Source: Halomonas sp. TD01 (GTDB lineage Bacteria; Pseudomonadota; Gammaproteobacteria; Pseudomonadales; Halomonadaceae). Taken from it: DNA of 64,000 bases. The stretch is from NCBI RefSeq assembly GCF_923868895.1, contig NZ_OV350343.1, forward strand, positions 1,984,001-2,048,000. Reading direction: 5' to 3'. Made by a program: the position numbers and the translations under genes. Below, piece after piece: positions 20,501 through 31,667 of this stretch (position 1 is its first letter; each line of letters starts with the position of its first letter). A model generated the notes under the pieces. The model made no database searches. It saw only the letters and a list, made by a program, of their open reading frames with translations, and was not told the DNA's origin.

Positions 20501-23500
20501 CCATCAACAATGGTGGTCCGACGCTCAATGACAACGGCATTGATATGAACGATAACCGCATCACCAATGTTGGAGAGGCGGTAGACGGTGGTGATGCCAT
20601 CAATCTTGACTACTTCGATGCCAACCGCACCCGCTACTACAGTGTGAATGACGGTGGCACTATTGGCGGCAACTTCAACAACGATGGCGCAACGGGCCTG
20701 AATGCAATTGCCTCCGGCGTTAATGCCACTGCCAGCGGGGATGGCGCGGTGGCTATGGGCTTCGGTGCCAGTGCCCCGATTCGCGATAGCCTGGCATTGG
20801 GCAGTGGCTCGGTAGTGGATCGTGCCCTGGCCCCGGACTCCGGCTTTATTCCAGCCGGGTCCGCGACCATTGAGTTCAACACCACCGATAAAGAGTTGCT
20901 CGGTGCGATCTCGGTAGGTGACAGCGACGCCTACCGCCAGATCACCAACGTCGCCGACGGCACCCAGGCGCAGGACGCCGTGACAGTGCGCCAACTGCAA
21001 GGCGCGGTGGGCTCAGTGATTACCACCGGCATAAAATATTACCGTGCCAACTCCGATGACCCTGACGCGATTGCGGCTGGAGAAGATAGCCTTGCTATTG
21101 GGCCTAATACAGTCACCAATGGTGACAATGGCATCGGCATGGGTAACGGCGCGATTGTCGGTCAAATGGCCCCAGGCGGCACTGCCATTGGTAATAATGC
21201 CGAAGTGCTGCTCTCCGATGGCATTGCGTTCGGCACTAACGCGCGTTCTGAAGCTCAGCAGGGCATTGCCCTGGGCGCAGGCGCGACGGTTAGCCACGAT
21301 CAAAGTGTCGCCTTGGGTAGCAATAGCGTGACAGAGGAAGCGGTGGCCACCAGTGGCGTCACGATTGCCGGTGATAGCTATACCTTCGCAGGCGCCACCC
21401 CAGATAGCACGGTGAGTATTGGCAGTGCAGGCAACGAGCGCACGTTGACCAATGTCGCGGCAGGCCGTGTGAGTGAAACCAGTACCGACGCCATCAATGG
21501 CAGCCAGCTGTTTGCCTCTAATCAAGCCATTGAAGAGGTCAGTGCGATTGCCAACACGGGCTGGGATATTCAAACCAATGGTGATACAGCGACCAGTGTT
21601 GCCCCAGGCGACACTGTTCAGATGCTTGATGGTCAAAACATTGCCATCACCCGCAACGGCACGGATATTACAATCGCCACTGTTGATTCACCGCAGTTCG
21701 GCAATGTCACTGTCAATACTGGTGGTGGTGACACCATTAACGGCCTGTCTAACACCACCTTTGATCCTGATAACTTCACCTCGGGCCAAGCGGCCAGTGA
21801 AGACCAGCTTAAGCAGGTCAGCGATGTCGCCAATACTGGCTGGAATGTTCAAGCCAACGGTGACACGGCTACCAACGTGGCACCCGGCGATACTGTTCAG
21901 TTTATCGACGGCAAGAATATTGATATTACTCGCAACGGTGCCGATATCACCGTCGCCACGGCCGACAGTGTGGTCTTTGATGATGTGACCATCACCGGTG
22001 GCCCCACGCTGACGGGTGGCGGCATTGATATGAACGCCACCACCATTAGCAACCTGGCTGATGGCGTGAACGCCCAAGATGCTGTCAACGTTAGCCAACT
22101 AGAGGGAGCTGCTGCAGCCTCCCGCACGGAAGTCATTGCTGGCACAAACGTGGCCAGTGTTGGCCAAACCACCGGCGCTGACGGCCAAGACATCTACACC
22201 GTGAATGCGGACGGCGCATCAGTGAGTGCCGGTTCCGGCGCAGTAGATGTCACTGCCGCAGCGCCAGATGCCAACAACGTCACCGACTACGCGGTGGATC
22301 TCAGCCAAGCCAGCAAAGACAGCCTGACGCTGGCCGACTCTGCGCTCCAAACTGTGGTTACCCAGATCGACGGTACCGAGGTCAAAACTCTCGACCAGAA
22401 CGATAACGTCGCCAACTTTATCAGCGGTAACAATATCGAACTGAGTGATGATAATGGCGCGATTGAAATCGCCACTAGTGCAGACCTGACGGCGGATAGC
22501 CTGACCATCAACAATGGTGGTCCGACGCTCAATGACAACGGCATTGATATGAACGATAACCGCATCACCAATGTTGGAGAGGCGGTAGACGGTGGTGATG
22601 CCATCAATCTTGACTACTTCGATGCCAACCGCACCCGCTACTACAGTGTGAATGACGGTGGCACTATTGGCGGCAACTTCAACAACGATGGCGCAACGGG
22701 CCTGAACGCCATTGCCTCTGGTGTTAATGCCACTGCCAGTGGAGACGGCGCGGTGGCTATGGGCTTTGGTGCCAGTGCACCGATTCGCGATAGCCTGGCA
22801 CTGGGCAGTGGCTCGGTAGTGGATCGTGCCCTGGCCCCGGACTCCGGCTTTATTCCAGCCGGGTCCGCGACCATTGAGTTCAACACCACCGATAAAGAGT
22901 TGCTCGGTGCGATCTCTGTAGGTGACAGCGACGCCTACCGCCAGATCACCAACGTCGCCGACGGCACTCAGGCGCAGGACGCCGTGACAGTGCGCCAACT
23001 GCAAGGCGCGGTGGGCTCGGTGATTACCACCGGCATAAAATATTACCGTGCCAACTCCGATGACCCTGACGCGATTGCGGCTGGAGAAGACAGTCTTGCT
23101 ATTGGGCCTAATACAGTCACCAATGGTGACAATGGCATCGGCATGGGTAACGGCGCGATTGTCGGGCAAATGGCCCCAGGTGGCACTGCGATTGGTAATA
23201 ATGCTGAGGTACTGCTCTCCGATGGCATTGCGTTCGGCACTAACGCGCGTTCTGAAGCTCAGCAGGGCATTGCCCTGGGCGCAGGCGCGACGGTTAGCCA
23301 CGATCAAAGTGTCGCCTTGGGTAGCAATAGCGTGACAGAGGAAGCGGTGGCCACCAGTGGCGTCACGATTGCCGGTGATAGCTATACCTTCGCAGGCGCC
23401 ACCCCAGATAGCACGGTGAGTATTGGCAGTGCAGGCAACGAGCGCACGTTGACCAATGTCGCGGCAGGCCGTGTGAGTGAAACCAGTACCGACGCCATCA

Positions 23501-26500
23501 ATGGCAGCCAGCTGTTTGCCTCTAACCAAGCCATTGAAGAGGTCAGTGCGATTGCCAACACGGGCTGGGATATTCAAACCAATGGTGATACAGCGACCAG
23601 TGTTGCCCCAGGCGACACTGTTCAGATGCTTGATGGTCAAAACATTGCCATCACCCGCAACGGCACGGATATTACAATCGCCACTGTTGATTCACCGCAG
23701 TTCGGCAATGTCACTGTCAATACTGGTGGTGGTGACACCATTAACGGCCTGTCTAACACCACCTTTGATCCTGATAACTTCACCTCGGGCCAAGCGGCCA
23801 GTGAAGACCAGCTTAAGCAGGTCAGCGATGTCGCCAATACTGGTTGGAATGTTCAAACCAACGGTGATGCGGCTACTAATGTTGCTCCCGGCGATACTGT
23901 TCAGTTTATCGACGGCAAGAATATTGATATTACTCGCAACGGTGCCGATATCACCGTCGCCACAGCCGACAGTGTGGTCTTTGATGATGTGACCATCACC
24001 GGTGGCCCCACGCTGACGGGTGGCGGCATTGATATGAACGCCACCACCATTAGCAACCTGGCTGATGGCGTGAATGCTAACGACGCCGTCAATCTCAGCC
24101 AGCTGGAAAACTCCGCTGCCGCTTCGAAGACTGAAGTGGCTGGTGGCACCAATGTAGCCACTGTGGACAAGGCTACTGGTGTGAACGGCCAGGACATCTA
24201 CACCGTTAATGCCGACGGCGCGAGCGTTAGCGCTGGCTCTGGCGCCGTGGATGTCACTGCCGCTGCGCCAGATGCCAACAACGTCACCGACTACGCGGTG
24301 GATCTCAGCCAAGCCAGCAAAGACAGCCTGACGCTGGCCGACTCTGCGCTCCAAACTGTGGTTACCCAGATCGACGGTACCGAGGTCAAAACTCTCGACC
24401 AGAACGATAACGTCGCCAACTTTATCAGCGGTAACAATATCGAACTGAGTGATGATAATGGCGCGATTGAAATCGCCACTAGTGCAGACCTGACGGCGGA
24501 TAGCCTGACCATCAACAATGGTGGTCCGACGCTCAATGACAACGGCATTGATATGAACGATAACCGCATCACCAATGTTGGAGAGGCGGTAGACGGTGGT
24601 GATGCCATCAATCTTGACTACTTCGATGCCAACCGCACCCGCTACTACAGTGTGAATGACGGTGGCACTATTGGCGGCAACTTCAACAACGATGGCGCAA
24701 CGGGCCTGAACGCCATTGCCTCTGGTGTTAATGCCACTGCCAGCGGGGATGGTGCAGTGGCTATGGGCTTTGGTGCCAGTGCCCCGATTCGCGATAGCTT
24801 GGCACTGGGCAGTGGCTCGGTAGTGGATCGCGCCCTGGCCCCGGACTCCGGCTTTATTCCTGCAGGGTCTGCCACCATTGAGTTCAACACCACTGACAAA
24901 GAGCTGCTCGGCGCAATCTCGGTGGGTGATGATGACTCCTACCGTCAGATCACTAACGTTGCCGATGGTACTGAAGCTCAAGACGCCGTGACAGTGCGCC
25001 AACTGCAAGGCGCGGTGGGCTCAGTGATTACCACCGGCATAAAATATTACCGTGCCAACTCCGATGACCCTGACGCGATTGCGGCTGGAGAAGATAGCCT
25101 TGCTATTGGGCCTAATACAGTCACCAATGGTGACAATGGCATCGGCATGGGTAACGGCGCGATTGTCGGTCAAATGGCCCCAGGCGGCACTGCCATTGGT
25201 AATAATGCCGAAGTGCTGCTCTCCGATGGCATTGCGTTCGGCACGAATGCCCGCTCCGAAGCGCAGCAAGGTATCGCCCTGGGCGCAGGCGCGACGGTTA
25301 GTCACGATCAAAGTGTCGCCTTGGGTAGCAATAGCGTGACAGAGGAAGCGGTGGCCACCAGTGGCGTCACGATTGCCGGTGATAGCTACACCTTCGCGGG
25401 CACCACCCCAGATAGCACGGTGAGTATTGGCAGTGCAGGCAATGAGCGCACGTTGACCAATGTGGCCGCAGGCCGCGTGAGTGAGACAAGTACCGATGCC
25501 ATCAATGGCAGCCAGCTGTTTGCCTCTAACTTGGCCATTGAGCAGGTCAACGCGATTGCCAATACTGGCTGGAATGTTCAAACCAACGGTGACATAGCGA
25601 CCAATGTTGCTCCAGGAGATACGGTCCAGTTCCTGGATGGCAAAAATGTCGATATCACCCGTAGTGATATGGATATCACCGTGGCCACAGCCGATGACGT
25701 AGCCTTTGATAGCGCGATGTTTATTGACGGTCCGACCATCAATGGCGGCGGCATTGATATGAATAACACCACCATTAGCAACCTCGCAGATGGCGTGAAC
25801 GCTCAAGATGCCGTCAACCTCAGCCAGCTGCAAAACAGCGCAGCGGCGTCGAAGACAGAAGTTGCGGGTGGCACTAACGTGACGGGCGTTGACCAGACCA
25901 TTGGTGCTGATGGCCAAGCTATTTACACCGTGAATGCGGACAGTGCGAGTGTTAGCGCCGGTTCCGGCGCAGTAGACGTCACTGCCGCCGCCCCCGATGC
26001 TGATAACATCACCGACTATGCGGTGGATCTCAGCCAAGCTAGCAAAGATAGCCTGACGCTGGCCGACTCTGCCTTACAAACCGTGGTCACCCAAATCGAC
26101 GGCACCAACGTTAAAACCCTCGACCAGAATGATAACGTCGCCAACTTTATCAGTGGCCAGAACGTTGAGCTGAGCGACAACGGCGGTGCGATTGAAATTG
26201 CCACGAGTCCTAATCTTACGGCTGATAGCCTGACGATAAACAACGGCCCAACGCTTAATGGTAACGGCATTGATATGGGTGGCAACTCCATCACCAACCT
26301 GGGCGACCCAGTGAATGATGGTGATGCACTAAACCTTCAATACTTCAATGAAAACCGCGTTCGTTACTTTAGTGTGAACGATAACGGTGTCATCGGCGGT
26401 AACTTCAATAACGACGGTGCCACCGGTTTGAATGCGATGGCGAGCGGCGTAGGCGCTATTGCTGATGGCGAGGGTGCAGTGGCCATGGGCTTTGGGGCAA

Positions 26501-26703
26501 ATGCTCTAGTACGTGGCAGCTTAGCGATTGGTAGTGGCTCGGTTTCTGACCGAGCCTTAGCGCCTGAATCGGGCTTTATACCAGCCGGCTCGGCAACCAT
26601 TGAATTTAACACCACCGACAAAGAACTGCTTGGCGCTATTTCCGTCGGGGACAGCGATTCTTACCGTCAGATTATTAATGTTGCCGATGGCACTGAAGCG
26701 TAA
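14515..26703 (+). CDS. Giant trimeric autotransporter adhesin TAA1, N-terminal part before an in-frame stop
   Basis: A trimeric autotransporter adhesin: 4,062 residues up to an ochre codon at 26701, after which the same frame continues to a full anchor at 30390 (5,291 codons in total). It begins with an ESPR extended signal peptide ([20 protein letters not shown]; cleavage near residue 71) preceded by GGAGAAAGGGC. A YadA-type beta-roll head follows (repeats of the kind AIGxxAxAxGxxSxAxG, ~14880-15700). Alternating neck motifs (DAVNVSQL), stalk segments and further heads come after. Two 531-bp units (16114-17175) and a 2004-bp unit repeated from 20122 lie inside. Surface adhesion is the family role. 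Without the anchor, this truncated product should not insert in the outer membrane. The ATG at 14515 is certain from the ESPR. Confidence 0.93.
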   Translation: MNNVFRLIWNRTLGRLVVASEAARSQHKSGARKSLVGHIESPGVTQKCLLFTAAVASIVAGSLVLSEPSYAAKSATLTGAGAGLKVGDGTFANDDGLTTLYWGNPNVIGLGLPIDYSGGLTVSGAVAIGTDAEARSKGSVVIGANSIAESPVANNGASTVIGAYSYAGSNNNVVLGNRGVATGWGAMAIGRESGSLGRNAISFGNVSAAIGDGSVAMGQSSLASGPRAIAIGSADSLRDYTTQNTQAIGTDSLAFGTRAVASQQDAVAFGRESGAAGVQSVAIGTLANAAANRAVAIGSDTQAELNATAIGDQATSIGERSTALGFSSSSQGNDSVAVGNQATATGVNSLAMGKESQATGTDALALGTGAIASGDKTISIGFANEVSGTGSGAIGDPNIITGAGSYALGNDNTIDADEAGAFGNRNILAATADGSRIIGNDNNINVPDAMVVGNNADVTQAGGVALGSGSVADTAAGIAGYVPFGATAADTAAINGTVATQAAVDIGSRQITSVAAGTELDDAVNVSQLVATQTSVAAGTNVTSVAESDNPNGGTIYTINADGASVSAGSAAVDVVAAVPDANNVTDYAVDLSQASKDSLTLADSALQDVVTQVDGVDVKTLTKGDNNANFVTGKNMALSPDGAGGIEIATLDNVTFTDVKTDTLTAGPVNIGATGIDAGNTTISGVAPGVAGTDAVNLNQLDDAAAASKTEVAGGSNIASVDKTTGINGQDIYTVNAEGASVSAGSGAVDVVAAAPDANNVTDYAVDLSQASKDSLTLADSALQDVVTQVDGVDVKTLTKGDNNANFVTGKNMALSPDGAGGIEIATLDNVTFTDVKTDTLTAGPVNIGATGIDAGNTTISGVAPGVAGTDAVNLNQLDDAAAASKTEVAGGSNIASVDKATGINGQDIYTVNAEGASVSAGSGAVDVVAAAPDANNVTDYAVDLSQASKDSLTLADSALQDVVTQIDGTAVKTIDQNDNVANFISGDNIELSDLGGAIEIATSPNLTADSLTITNGPTLNDNGIDMGGDTITNVGAPINGGDAVNLDYFDENRTRYYSVNDNGVQQGNYDNDGATGINALAAGTNALADGNSSLAMGDGARTASTGEDQVAVGTGALAGGNKSVAIGQGARAATDLFDGGIEAVAIGSGASAQGTGNVALGSDSVADGSTLATAAYQPLDSSGNPIAVAAPTATSEVSVGTVGDERRIINVAAGAEDTDAVNVSQLKAVNELASAGWDVQTNGDTATNVAPGDTVQFIDGKNIDITRNGADITVATADSVVFDDVTITGGPTLTGGGIDMNNTTISNLADGVNANDAVNLSQLEGAAAASKTEVAGGTNVASVDKATGINGQDIYTVNADGASVSAGSGAVDVAAAAPDANNVTDYAVDLSQASKDSLTLADSALQTVVTQIDGTVVKTIDQNDNVANFISGDNIELSDLGGAIEIATSPNLTADSLAITNGPTLNDNGIDMGGNTITNLGDPVNAGDALNLKYFDENRTRYYSVNDDGVIQGNYENDGATGVNAMAAGVEAISTGENNTAVGFNSQATGANDATAVGANALASAPGSTSLGQSSTATGSTATAIGTRANASGSSSSAIGSNAQASGTASVALGRLANAAGEDAVAIGNSARSDYRGTAVGPLSEATGDNATATGFFSKANGYYAASYGSNSKAEGDLSLAMGGGSQATAANSVALGSNSLADGSTLSTAAYQPLDGEGNPIAVAAPTADSEVSVGSAGNERRITNVAAGATDTDAVNVSQLKAVNEVANTGWNVQANGDTATNVAPGDTVQFIDGKNIDITRNGADITVATADSVVFDDVTITGGPTLTSGGIDMNATTISNLADGVNANDAVNLSQLENSAAASKTEVAGGTNVASVDKATGVNGQDIYTVNADGASVSAGSGAVDVTAAAPDANNITDYAVDLSQASKDSLTLADSALQTVVTQIDGTEVKTLDQNDNVANFVTGDNIVLSDEAGGIKIATSPDLTADSLTINNGGPTLNDNGIDMNDNRITNVGEAVDGGDAINLDYFDANRTRYYSVNDGGTIGGNFNNDGATGLNAIASGVNATASGDGAVAMGFGASAPIRDSLALGSGSVVDRALAPDSGFIPAGSATIEFNTTDKELLGAISVGDSDAYRQITNVADGTQAQDAVTVRQLQGAVGSVITTGIKYYRANSDDPDAIAAGEDSLAIGPNTVTNGDNGIGMGNGAIVGQMAPGGTAIGNNAEVLLSDGIAFGTNARSEAQQGIALGAGATVSHDQSVALGSNSVTEEAVATSGVTIAGDSYTFAGATPDSTVSIGSAGNERTLTNVAAGRVSETSTDAINGSQLFASNQAIEEVSAIANTGWDIQTNGDTATSVAPGDTVQMLDGQNIAITRNGTDITIATVDSPQFGNVTVNTGGGDTINGLSNTTFDPDNFTSGQAASEDQLKQVSDVANTGWNVQANGDTATNVAPGDTVQFIDGKNIDITRNGADITVATADSVVFDDVTITGGPTLTGGGIDMNATTISNLADGVNAQDAVNVSQLEGAAAASRTEVIAGTNVASVGQTTGADGQDIYTVNADGASVSAGSGAVDVTAAAPDANNVTDYAVDLSQASKDSLTLADSALQTVVTQIDGTEVKTLDQNDNVANFISGNNIELSDDNGAIEIATSADLTADSLTINNGGPTLNDNGIDMNDNRITNVGEAVDGGDAINLDYFDANRTRYYSVNDGGTIGGNFNNDGATGLNAIASGVNATASGDGAVAMGFGASAPIRDSLALGSGSVVDRALAPDSGFIPAGSATIEFNTTDKELLGAISVGDSDAYRQITNVADGTQAQDAVTVRQLQGAVGSVITTGIKYYRANSDDPDAIAAGEDSLAIGPNTVTNGDNGIGMGNGAIVGQMAPGGTAIGNNAEVLLSDGIAFGTNARSEAQQGIALGAGATVSHDQSVALGSNSVTEEAVATSGVTIAGDSYTFAGATPDSTVSIGSAGNERTLTNVAAGRVSETSTDAINGSQLFASNQAIEEVSAIANTGWDIQTNGDTATSVAPGDTVQMLDGQNIAITRNGTDITIATVDSPQFGNVTVNTGGGDTINGLSNTTFDPDNFTSGQAASEDQLKQVSDVANTGWNVQTNGDAATNVAPGDTVQFIDGKNIDITRNGADITVATADSVVFDDVTITGGPTLTGGGIDMNATTISNLADGVNANDAVNLSQLENSAAASKTEVAGGTNVATVDKATGVNGQDIYTVNADGASVSAGSGAVDVTAAAPDANNVTDYAVDLSQASKDSLTLADSALQTVVTQIDGTEVKTLDQNDNVANFISGNNIELSDDNGAIEIATSADLTADSLTINNGGPTLNDNGIDMNDNRITNVGEAVDGGDAINLDYFDANRTRYYSVNDGGTIGGNFNNDGATGLNAIASGVNATASGDGAVAMGFGASAPIRDSLALGSGSVVDRALAPDSGFIPAGSATIEFNTTDKELLGAISVGDDDSYRQITNVADGTEAQDAVTVRQLQGAVGSVITTGIKYYRANSDDPDAIAAGEDSLAIGPNTVTNGDNGIGMGNGAIVGQMAPGGTAIGNNAEVLLSDGIAFGTNARSEAQQGIALGAGATVSHDQSVALGSNSVTEEAVATSGVTIAGDSYTFAGTTPDSTVSIGSAGNERTLTNVAAGRVSETSTDAINGSQLFASNLAIEQVNAIANTGWNVQTNGDIATNVAPGDTVQFLDGKNVDITRSDMDITVATADDVAFDSAMFIDGPTINGGGIDMNNTTISNLADGVNAQDAVNLSQLQNSAAASKTEVAGGTNVTGVDQTIGADGQAIYTVNADSASVSAGSGAVDVTAAAPDADNITDYAVDLSQASKDSLTLADSALQTVVTQIDGTNVKTLDQNDNVANFISGQNVELSDNGGAIEIATSPNLTADSLTINNGPTLNGNGIDMGGNSITNLGDPVNDGDALNLQYFNENRVRYFSVNDNGVIGGNFNNDGATGLNAMASGVGAIADGEGAVAMGFGANALVRGSLAIGSGSVSDRALAPESGFIPAGSATIEFNTTDKELLGAISVGDSDSYRQIINVADGTEA
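16114..17175 (+). repeat. 531-bp tandem repeat, two units, in TAA1
   Basis: Units at 16114-16644 and 16645-17175 encode 177 residues each (TEVAGG...[12 protein letters not shown]). The first begins with a diverged copy. The same unit is expanded to eleven copies in TAA2. Confidence 0.92.
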
Positions 26704-27285
26704 GACGCCGTCACGGTTCGCCAGCTACAGGGGGCAATAGGCTCTGTAGTTAATACCGGCACTAAGTATTTCCACGCCAACTCTACGGCGCCAGACTCAC
26801 TTGCGGCAGGTAACGACAGTATTGCCGTTGGGCCAACCACGGTCACTAACGGTGATAACGGCATTGGTATGGGGAATGGCGCAATTGTTGGTCAAATGGC
26901 ACCGGGTGGTACCGCCATTGGCAATAATGCCGAGGTATTGCTCTCCGACGGAATCGCGTTCGGCACTAATGCCCGCTCTGAAGCTCAGCAGGGTATTGCC
27001 CTGGGCGCAGGGGCGACGGTTAGCCACGATCAAAGTGTAGCGTTAGGTAGCAACAGTACAACGGATGAGCCGGTGGCTACTCAGGGTATTACGCTGATTG
27101 GCAATGATTACTCATTTGCAGGTACCACGCCGGATAGCACGGTGAGTGTTGGCAGTGCAGGCAACGAGCGCACGTTGACCAATGTAGCGGCTGGTCGTGT
27201 TAGTGAAACCAGCACTGATGCCATCAACGGTAGTCAGCTGTTTGCTTCTAACCAAGCCATTGAAGAAGTAAGTGCCGCAGCCAAT
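20122..27285 (+). repeat. 2004-bp tandem repeat in TAA1
   Basis: Full units at 20122-22125 and 22126-24129 (668 aa each). The third unit, 24130-25854, lacks 279 bp (93 codons). A more diverged fourth begins at 25855 and contains the premature stop. Each unit joins a stalk segment, a small head starting [14 protein letters not shown], a neck ([13 protein letters not shown]) and a second head ([18 protein letters not shown]). Confidence 0.88.
26701..26703 (+). other. Premature in-frame ochre stop in TAA1
   Basis: The reading is GAA-GCG-TAA-GAC-GCC-GTC. In the other copies of this neck motif the codon is glutamine: GAA-GCG-CAA-GAC near 28000, GAA-GCT-CAA-GAC near 24975 and GCG-CAG-GAC near 20970 and 22975. 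A single C-to-T change explains it, and the downstream frame is unbroken. Confidence 0.9.
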
Positions 27286-30200
27286 GCGGGCTGGAATGTC
27301 ACCGACGGTACCAATGCCGCCAATATAGGTCCTAATGGCGAGGTAACGTTCACTGGGGATAGTAATCTCACCGTCGCGCAGACAGGCATCGATGATGCCG
27401 GTGAGGTGGAAGTTACCCTTAATCGTGACCTTGATCTCGACAGCGTCACCGCCGGCAACAGTGAACTCACCAATGCTGGCCTGCGCGTAGACGATGGCAG
27501 CGGCAACCTCACCACCGTCACCAACGATGGCCTCACTATTGCTGGCGGGCCCAGCATCACCGCCAGTGGCGGCATTGATGCTAATAATCAAGTCATTCGT
27601 AATGTAGGCGCACCAGTAAACGAAGGTGATGCGCTGAACCTTCAATACTTTAATGAAAATCGTGCTCGTTACTACAGCGTGAACGACGGCGGCACTATCG
27701 GAGGTAACTTTAATAACGATGGTGCCACTGGGTTGAATGCCATCGCTAGTGGCGTAGACGCTAGCGCCAGCGGCGAAGGTGCCGTAGCCATGGGGTTTGG
27801 GGCGAATGCACCGATTCGAGATAGCTTGGCACTGGGTAGCGGCTCGATTTCTGACCGTGCTTTAGCGCCAGAATCAGGCTTTATTCCTGTGGGTTCGGCA
27901 ACCATTGAGTACAACACCACCGACAAAGAATTACTTGGTGCGATTTCCGTCGGGGACAGCGATTCTTACCGTCAGATTATTAATGTTGCCGATGGTACTG
28001 AAGCGCAAGACGCTGTCACCGTGCGTCAGCTTCAGGGAGCGATAGGCTCCGTGGTGGATACGGGCACGAAGTACTTCCACGCTAACTCCAAGGCGCCTGA
28101 CTCACTTGCGGCAGGTAACGACAGTATTGCGGTTGGCCCAACCACGGTCACTAACGGTGATAACGGCATTGGTATTGGTAATGGCGCGATTGTGGGGCAA
28201 ATGGCTCCAGGCGGCACTGCCATTGGCGATAGTGCCGAAGTACTGCTGTCAGATGGCATTGCGTTCGGTACCAACGCCCGTTCTGAAGCTCAGCAGGGTA
28301 TTGCCCTGGGGGCAGGGGCGACGGTTAGCCATGATCAAAGTGTAGCGCTAGGCAGCAACAGCACCACAGATGAACCGGTTGAAACCCAGGGCATTACGCT
28401 GATTGGCAATGACTACTCATTTGCAGGCACTACACCGACGAGTACCGTCAGCGTTGGTAGCGCGGGTAATGAACGCACGATCACCAATGTGGCAGCGGGG
28501 CGAGTTAGTGCGACCAGCACTGATGCCATTAATGGCAGCCAACTTTTCGCTTCTAACCAGGCTATTGAAGAGGTAAGTGCTACGGCGAACGCTGGATGGA
28601 ACTTGAGCGTTGAAGATGGTGACGCTAGCAATGTGGCCCCAACGGGTGAAGTTAACCTCTTAAGTGATGACGGTAACATACTCATTACTCAGGCCACGGT
28701 TAATGATCGTGAAGAAGTCGCGTTTGGGCTATCCGATGATTTATCGATCGGTAATAGCCTTACCGTAGGGCAAGACGGGCCTGTTATTAGTAACGAGGGG
28801 ATTACTAACTTAGCCGAAGGTGATGTATCAGCCGATAGCAAAGATGCCATCAACGGCTCTCAACTTTACGCCACGAATCAGTGGATCGAAGTGTTAGAAA
28901 ACAGCGTTACGAACGTTGTTGGTGACGGAAGCGATGAGTACATCACCAATAACGGCCTCGGCATTCGCTACGTGCGCACCAACGACAGTGGTTTAGCAGT
29001 GAGCGATGCCTTTGCCCAAGGGCAAGGCTCCACCGCTGTTGGTTACGAGGCCGTCGCTTCGGCAGATCGTGCACTGGCGATGGGGTACGACGCGATTGCC
29101 TCCCACCAAGGCAGCGTTGCGCTAGGGGAAGGCGCCCGCACTGCCGCTGCGGTTGGTACCGCTTCGGTAGAGATCGCAGGTCAAACCTACCAGTTTGCGG
29201 GCGCCTCTCCGGTAGCCACGGTCAGCGTTGGCAGCGTCGGTGCTGAACGTACGGTGACGAACGTCGCAGCAGGCCGAGTGTCGGCAGAGAGTACTGATGC
29301 GATTAACGGCAGCCAATTGTATGCCACTAATCAAGCGGTCGGGTCGCTAGGCAACCGCGTCACCACTGTTGAAGGCGATATCAGTAATATCACCAACGAC
29401 CTGGCAGACCTGGATAACCGTGCGGTGGCGTATGACCGCAACGATGACGGTAGTGTTAATTACAACACCATTAGCTTGGAAGGCGATGGCGGCACGAAGA
29501 TCACCAATGTTGCCCCCGGTGATATTGCGCAAAATAGCTCGGATGCGGTGAACGGTAGCCAGCTATGGGATGTGCAGAACCAAATCACCAACATTGAACA
29601 AGGGGGCTCCAAGTACTTCCGCGCCAATAGCGACGGCCCTGCCGCAGACCCACAAGGTACTGACAGCATCGCCATGGGGCCAAGCAGTGTCGCGGCAGGC
29701 GACCGTAGCGTTGCCTCGGGGGCCGGCGCTCAGTCAACGGCTGACGGCAGCGTTGCACTTGGTGCGGATTCCGTTGCTGACCGTGAAGGCATGAACGGTG
29801 AGCGTGAGCGCTTCTCCAACGAATCGGTGGCTTCCACTCAAGGGGCTGTTTCCGTGGGTAGCGCGGGCAACGAACGCCAGATTACCAACGTGGCAGGCGG
29901 TACCCAAGACACCGACGCGGTTAACGTTCGTCAGTTGGACGCGGTTCAGCGCGGTGCGGTGAACTATGACCGTGATGAAGATGGCAATGTTGACTACAGC
30001 ACCGTCACGCTGAAAGGTGATGAAGGCACCACCATCACCAATGTGGCGCCAGGTATTAATGCCAACGATGCTGCCAACGTAGGGCAGTTGAATGAGCTTG
30101 GCCGTCGCTTTGAAAACGAAATCGTCAACGTTCACGAACGTATCGACAGCGTTGAACGTAATGCTAACGCCGGTTCTGCTAGTGCGATCGCCGCCTCTAC

Positions 30201-30390
30201 GGTGCCGCAAGCCTGGATGCCTGGTAAGAGCATGGTAGGTGTAGGGGCAGGTACCTACGGTGGTGAATCTGCGGTCTCGGTGGGTGTATCGCGCCTCTCA
30301 GACAATGGCCGCTGGGTTATCCAAGGTAAGGTGACGGGCGACTCGCAAAGCAACTTCGGCGCAGGTATTGGCGCTGGCTGGCACTGGTAA
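26869..30390 (+). pseudogene. TAA1 C-terminal part: heads, necks and YadA-type membrane anchor
   Basis: Same frame as 14515-26700. The uninterrupted continuation begins right after the stop at 26704; 26869 is only the first in-frame ATG, which has no signal peptide and no convincing ribosome site. It encodes beta-roll heads, necks and a stalk. A conserved C-terminal block begins with GIRYVRTNDSG, followed by a short coiled coil (LNELGRRFENEIVNVHERIDSVERNANAG) and the four-stranded YadA anchor ending ...GAGIGAGWHW, with the terminal aromatic residue expected for BAM substrates. It can work only if the stop is read through, reverted or a sequencing error. The tpgA-like gene follows 11 bp later. 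Confidence 0.85.
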
Positions 30391-30841
30391 AGGAGAGCGA
30401 CGTGAACAACCGTAGCAATCGCATGATGACAAAGGCGGCCCTTGGGGCCGCCAGTATAGCCGCCGTTCTCGTTTTAGCGGGCTGTGCTAGCCCGCCCAAC
30501 AACGACCGTACCGAATTGCGCGACGCCGGAGATGGCTTTCCGGCGCTAGCGGGCAACTGGTACGACGGCGGACAGTTTGTTGACCCTGAAAACATTTTGC
30601 GTATTCGGGAAAGCCAAACAAAAGATCAAGTACGCCAGTTAATCGGTAACCCTCACTTCACGGAAGGGTTCTTTGGTGTTCGAGAGTGGAACTATGTTTT
30701 CAATCTCTATACAGGCAATGGAAACGAGTACATTACTTGCCAATACCAAGTGCACTATGACGATGATATGGCGTTAGAAAGCACTCGCTGGCGGGATGCG
30801 CAGTGTCCTGCGCTACTAGTGCCAATCGAAGTGGAAGAGAT
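28961..30841 (+). repeat. Long duplicated block, copy 1 (TAA1 C-terminus plus tpgA-like 1 N-terminus)
   Basis: Matches 58456-60336 at a constant offset of 29,495 bp without any indel that I could find. Positions 30280-30841 are identical except for one C/T difference at 30725/60220. Confidence 0.9.
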
Positions 30842-31229
30842 TGCCACTGAGCCGCGTGAAGAGAAGTTGACGTTATCAGGCGATGTGTTGTTTGATTTTG
30901 ATAGTGATCAACTTTCGTTAGAAGGTCGGCGCGCCCTAGAAAGGGTGGCAGAAATGGTTCTTAATGCCTACTCGTCGCCGAATGTTCGCATCATTGGTTA
31001 CACAGACCGATTCGGAGATGAGCAATATAACCTGCGCTTATCTCAGTCGCGTGCGGAGGCGGTCGGTAGCTATCTAGTATCACAAGGGATAGAGCGCCGT
31101 GACTTAACATTGCTAGGAAGAGGGGAGTCTGACCCAATAGTAGATTGCCCTGGCCAAATGGCCACGCCCAGCGTGAAGGGGTGTTTACGGCCCAATCGCA
31201 GAGTGGAGGTAATAGTTACTAATAGTTAG
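30402..31229 (+). CDS. TpgA-like lipoprotein 1: BamE-like plus OmpA-like domains
   Basis: A 275-residue outer-membrane lipoprotein: lipobox LAGC with lipidated C28 and Ala at +2. A BamE/SmpA-like domain spans ~60-120 (ILRIRESQTKDQVRQLIGNPHF...FGVREWNYVF). An OmpA-like domain spans ~155-275 with the diaminopimelate-binding pair D202 and R217 (YTDRFGDEQYNLRLSQSRAEAV). C113, C135, C249 and C261 may form disulfides. The architecture and position directly after a TAA match TpgA, which holds the AtaA anchor and binds peptidoglycan in Acinetobacter Tol 5. The GTG start has AAGGAGAG seven bases upstream and is co-transcribed with TAA1. It remains intact although TAA1 carries a stop. Confidence 0.9.
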   Translation: MNNRSNRMMTKAALGAASIAAVLVLAGCASPPNNDRTELRDAGDGFPALAGNWYDGGQFVDPENILRIRESQTKDQVRQLIGNPHFTEGFFGVREWNYVFNLYTGNGNEYITCQYQVHYDDDMALESTRWRDAQCPALLVPIEVEEIATEPREEKLTLSGDVLFDFDSDQLSLEGRRALERVAEMVLNAYSSPNVRIIGYTDRFGDEQYNLRLSQSRAEAVGSYLVSQGIERRDLTLLGRGESDPIVDCPGQMATPSVKGCLRPNRRVEVIVTNS

Positions 31230-31266
31230 TTAACGGCTAAGCCTTTTAGCAATGCCGATCTTTTAG

Positions 31267-31294
31267 CCGAAGCTTTTAAAGCTTCGGTTTTTTT
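31267..31294 (+). terminator. Terminator after tpgA-like 1
   Basis: The hairpin CCGAAGC/GCTTCGG with AT-rich inner pairs (31267-31287) is followed by TTTTTTT. Confidence 0.9.
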
Positions 31295-31409
31295 GTATGT
31301 GTTGCTTTAGTTGGTTTGTGCTTTTTGAAAAATATATTATGGCTGATTTACATGGCTTAACTTTTTATACAGGTTTTAGTTAAGTTTAAAGATTAGTGCT
31401 GATTTTTTT

Positions 31410-31435
31410 ATTAACAATCGTTTCATTGTGTTGAG
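31410..31435 (+). promoter_or_regulatory. Shared upstream motif, TAA2 copy
   Basis: ATTAACAATC-N3-TCA-N2-GTGTTGAG, 233 bp before the TAA2 start. The same 21 fixed positions with the same spacing occur at 44874-44899 before TAA3. It includes an ACAAT...ATTGT inverted repeat. Confidence 0.5.
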
Positions 31436-31619
31436 AGTTTGTTATTTTGCTGTAAAAAAATAAATAAACTCCTTATCTAAATGTTTGTTGGGTGTCTGTC
31501 GTTTTTTAAGTAAATGCTTATGCAGGATAACTTAAATAACTCTTAGTTGTTGACCTGTTGTTTTGGGAAACACCGCCTGAAATCGATCATTTAGATACCC
31601 CGCCTGACAATGCCGTAAT

Positions 31620-31655
31620 TTTTCACATAGGTGGTTCCCCCCGCTGATGTGAAAA
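31620..31655 (+). promoter_or_regulatory. Hairpin abutting the TAA2 ribosome-binding site
   Basis: TTTTCACAT (31620-31628) pairs with ATGTGAAAA (31647-31655); the Shine-Dalgarno GGGAG starts at the next base and the ATG is at 31668. It could affect translation initiation or protect the mRNA 5' region. Confidence 0.6.
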
Positions 31656-31667
31656 GGGAGAAGCGCA

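Larger units (their letters stand above)
31230..31667 (+). promoter_or_regulatory. Regulatory region upstream of TAA2
   Basis: A 438-bp AT-rich region without a gene. After the terminator at 31267 it carries a 26-bp motif shared with the TAA3 upstream region (31410-31435), the AGTAAATGCTTA core (31509-31520) and a hairpin immediately before the ribosome site (31620-31655). Confidence 0.6.

Noticed and set aside
26869..30390. An independent second adhesin gene starting at ATG 26869
   Set aside because: It is in the same frame as TAA1, begins in the middle of a head repeat and has no ESPR or signal sequence, so it could not be exported on its own.
31230..31667. c-di-GMP riboswitch before an adhesin gene
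   Set aside because: I looked for the conserved GEMM core in all three adhesin leaders and did not find it.
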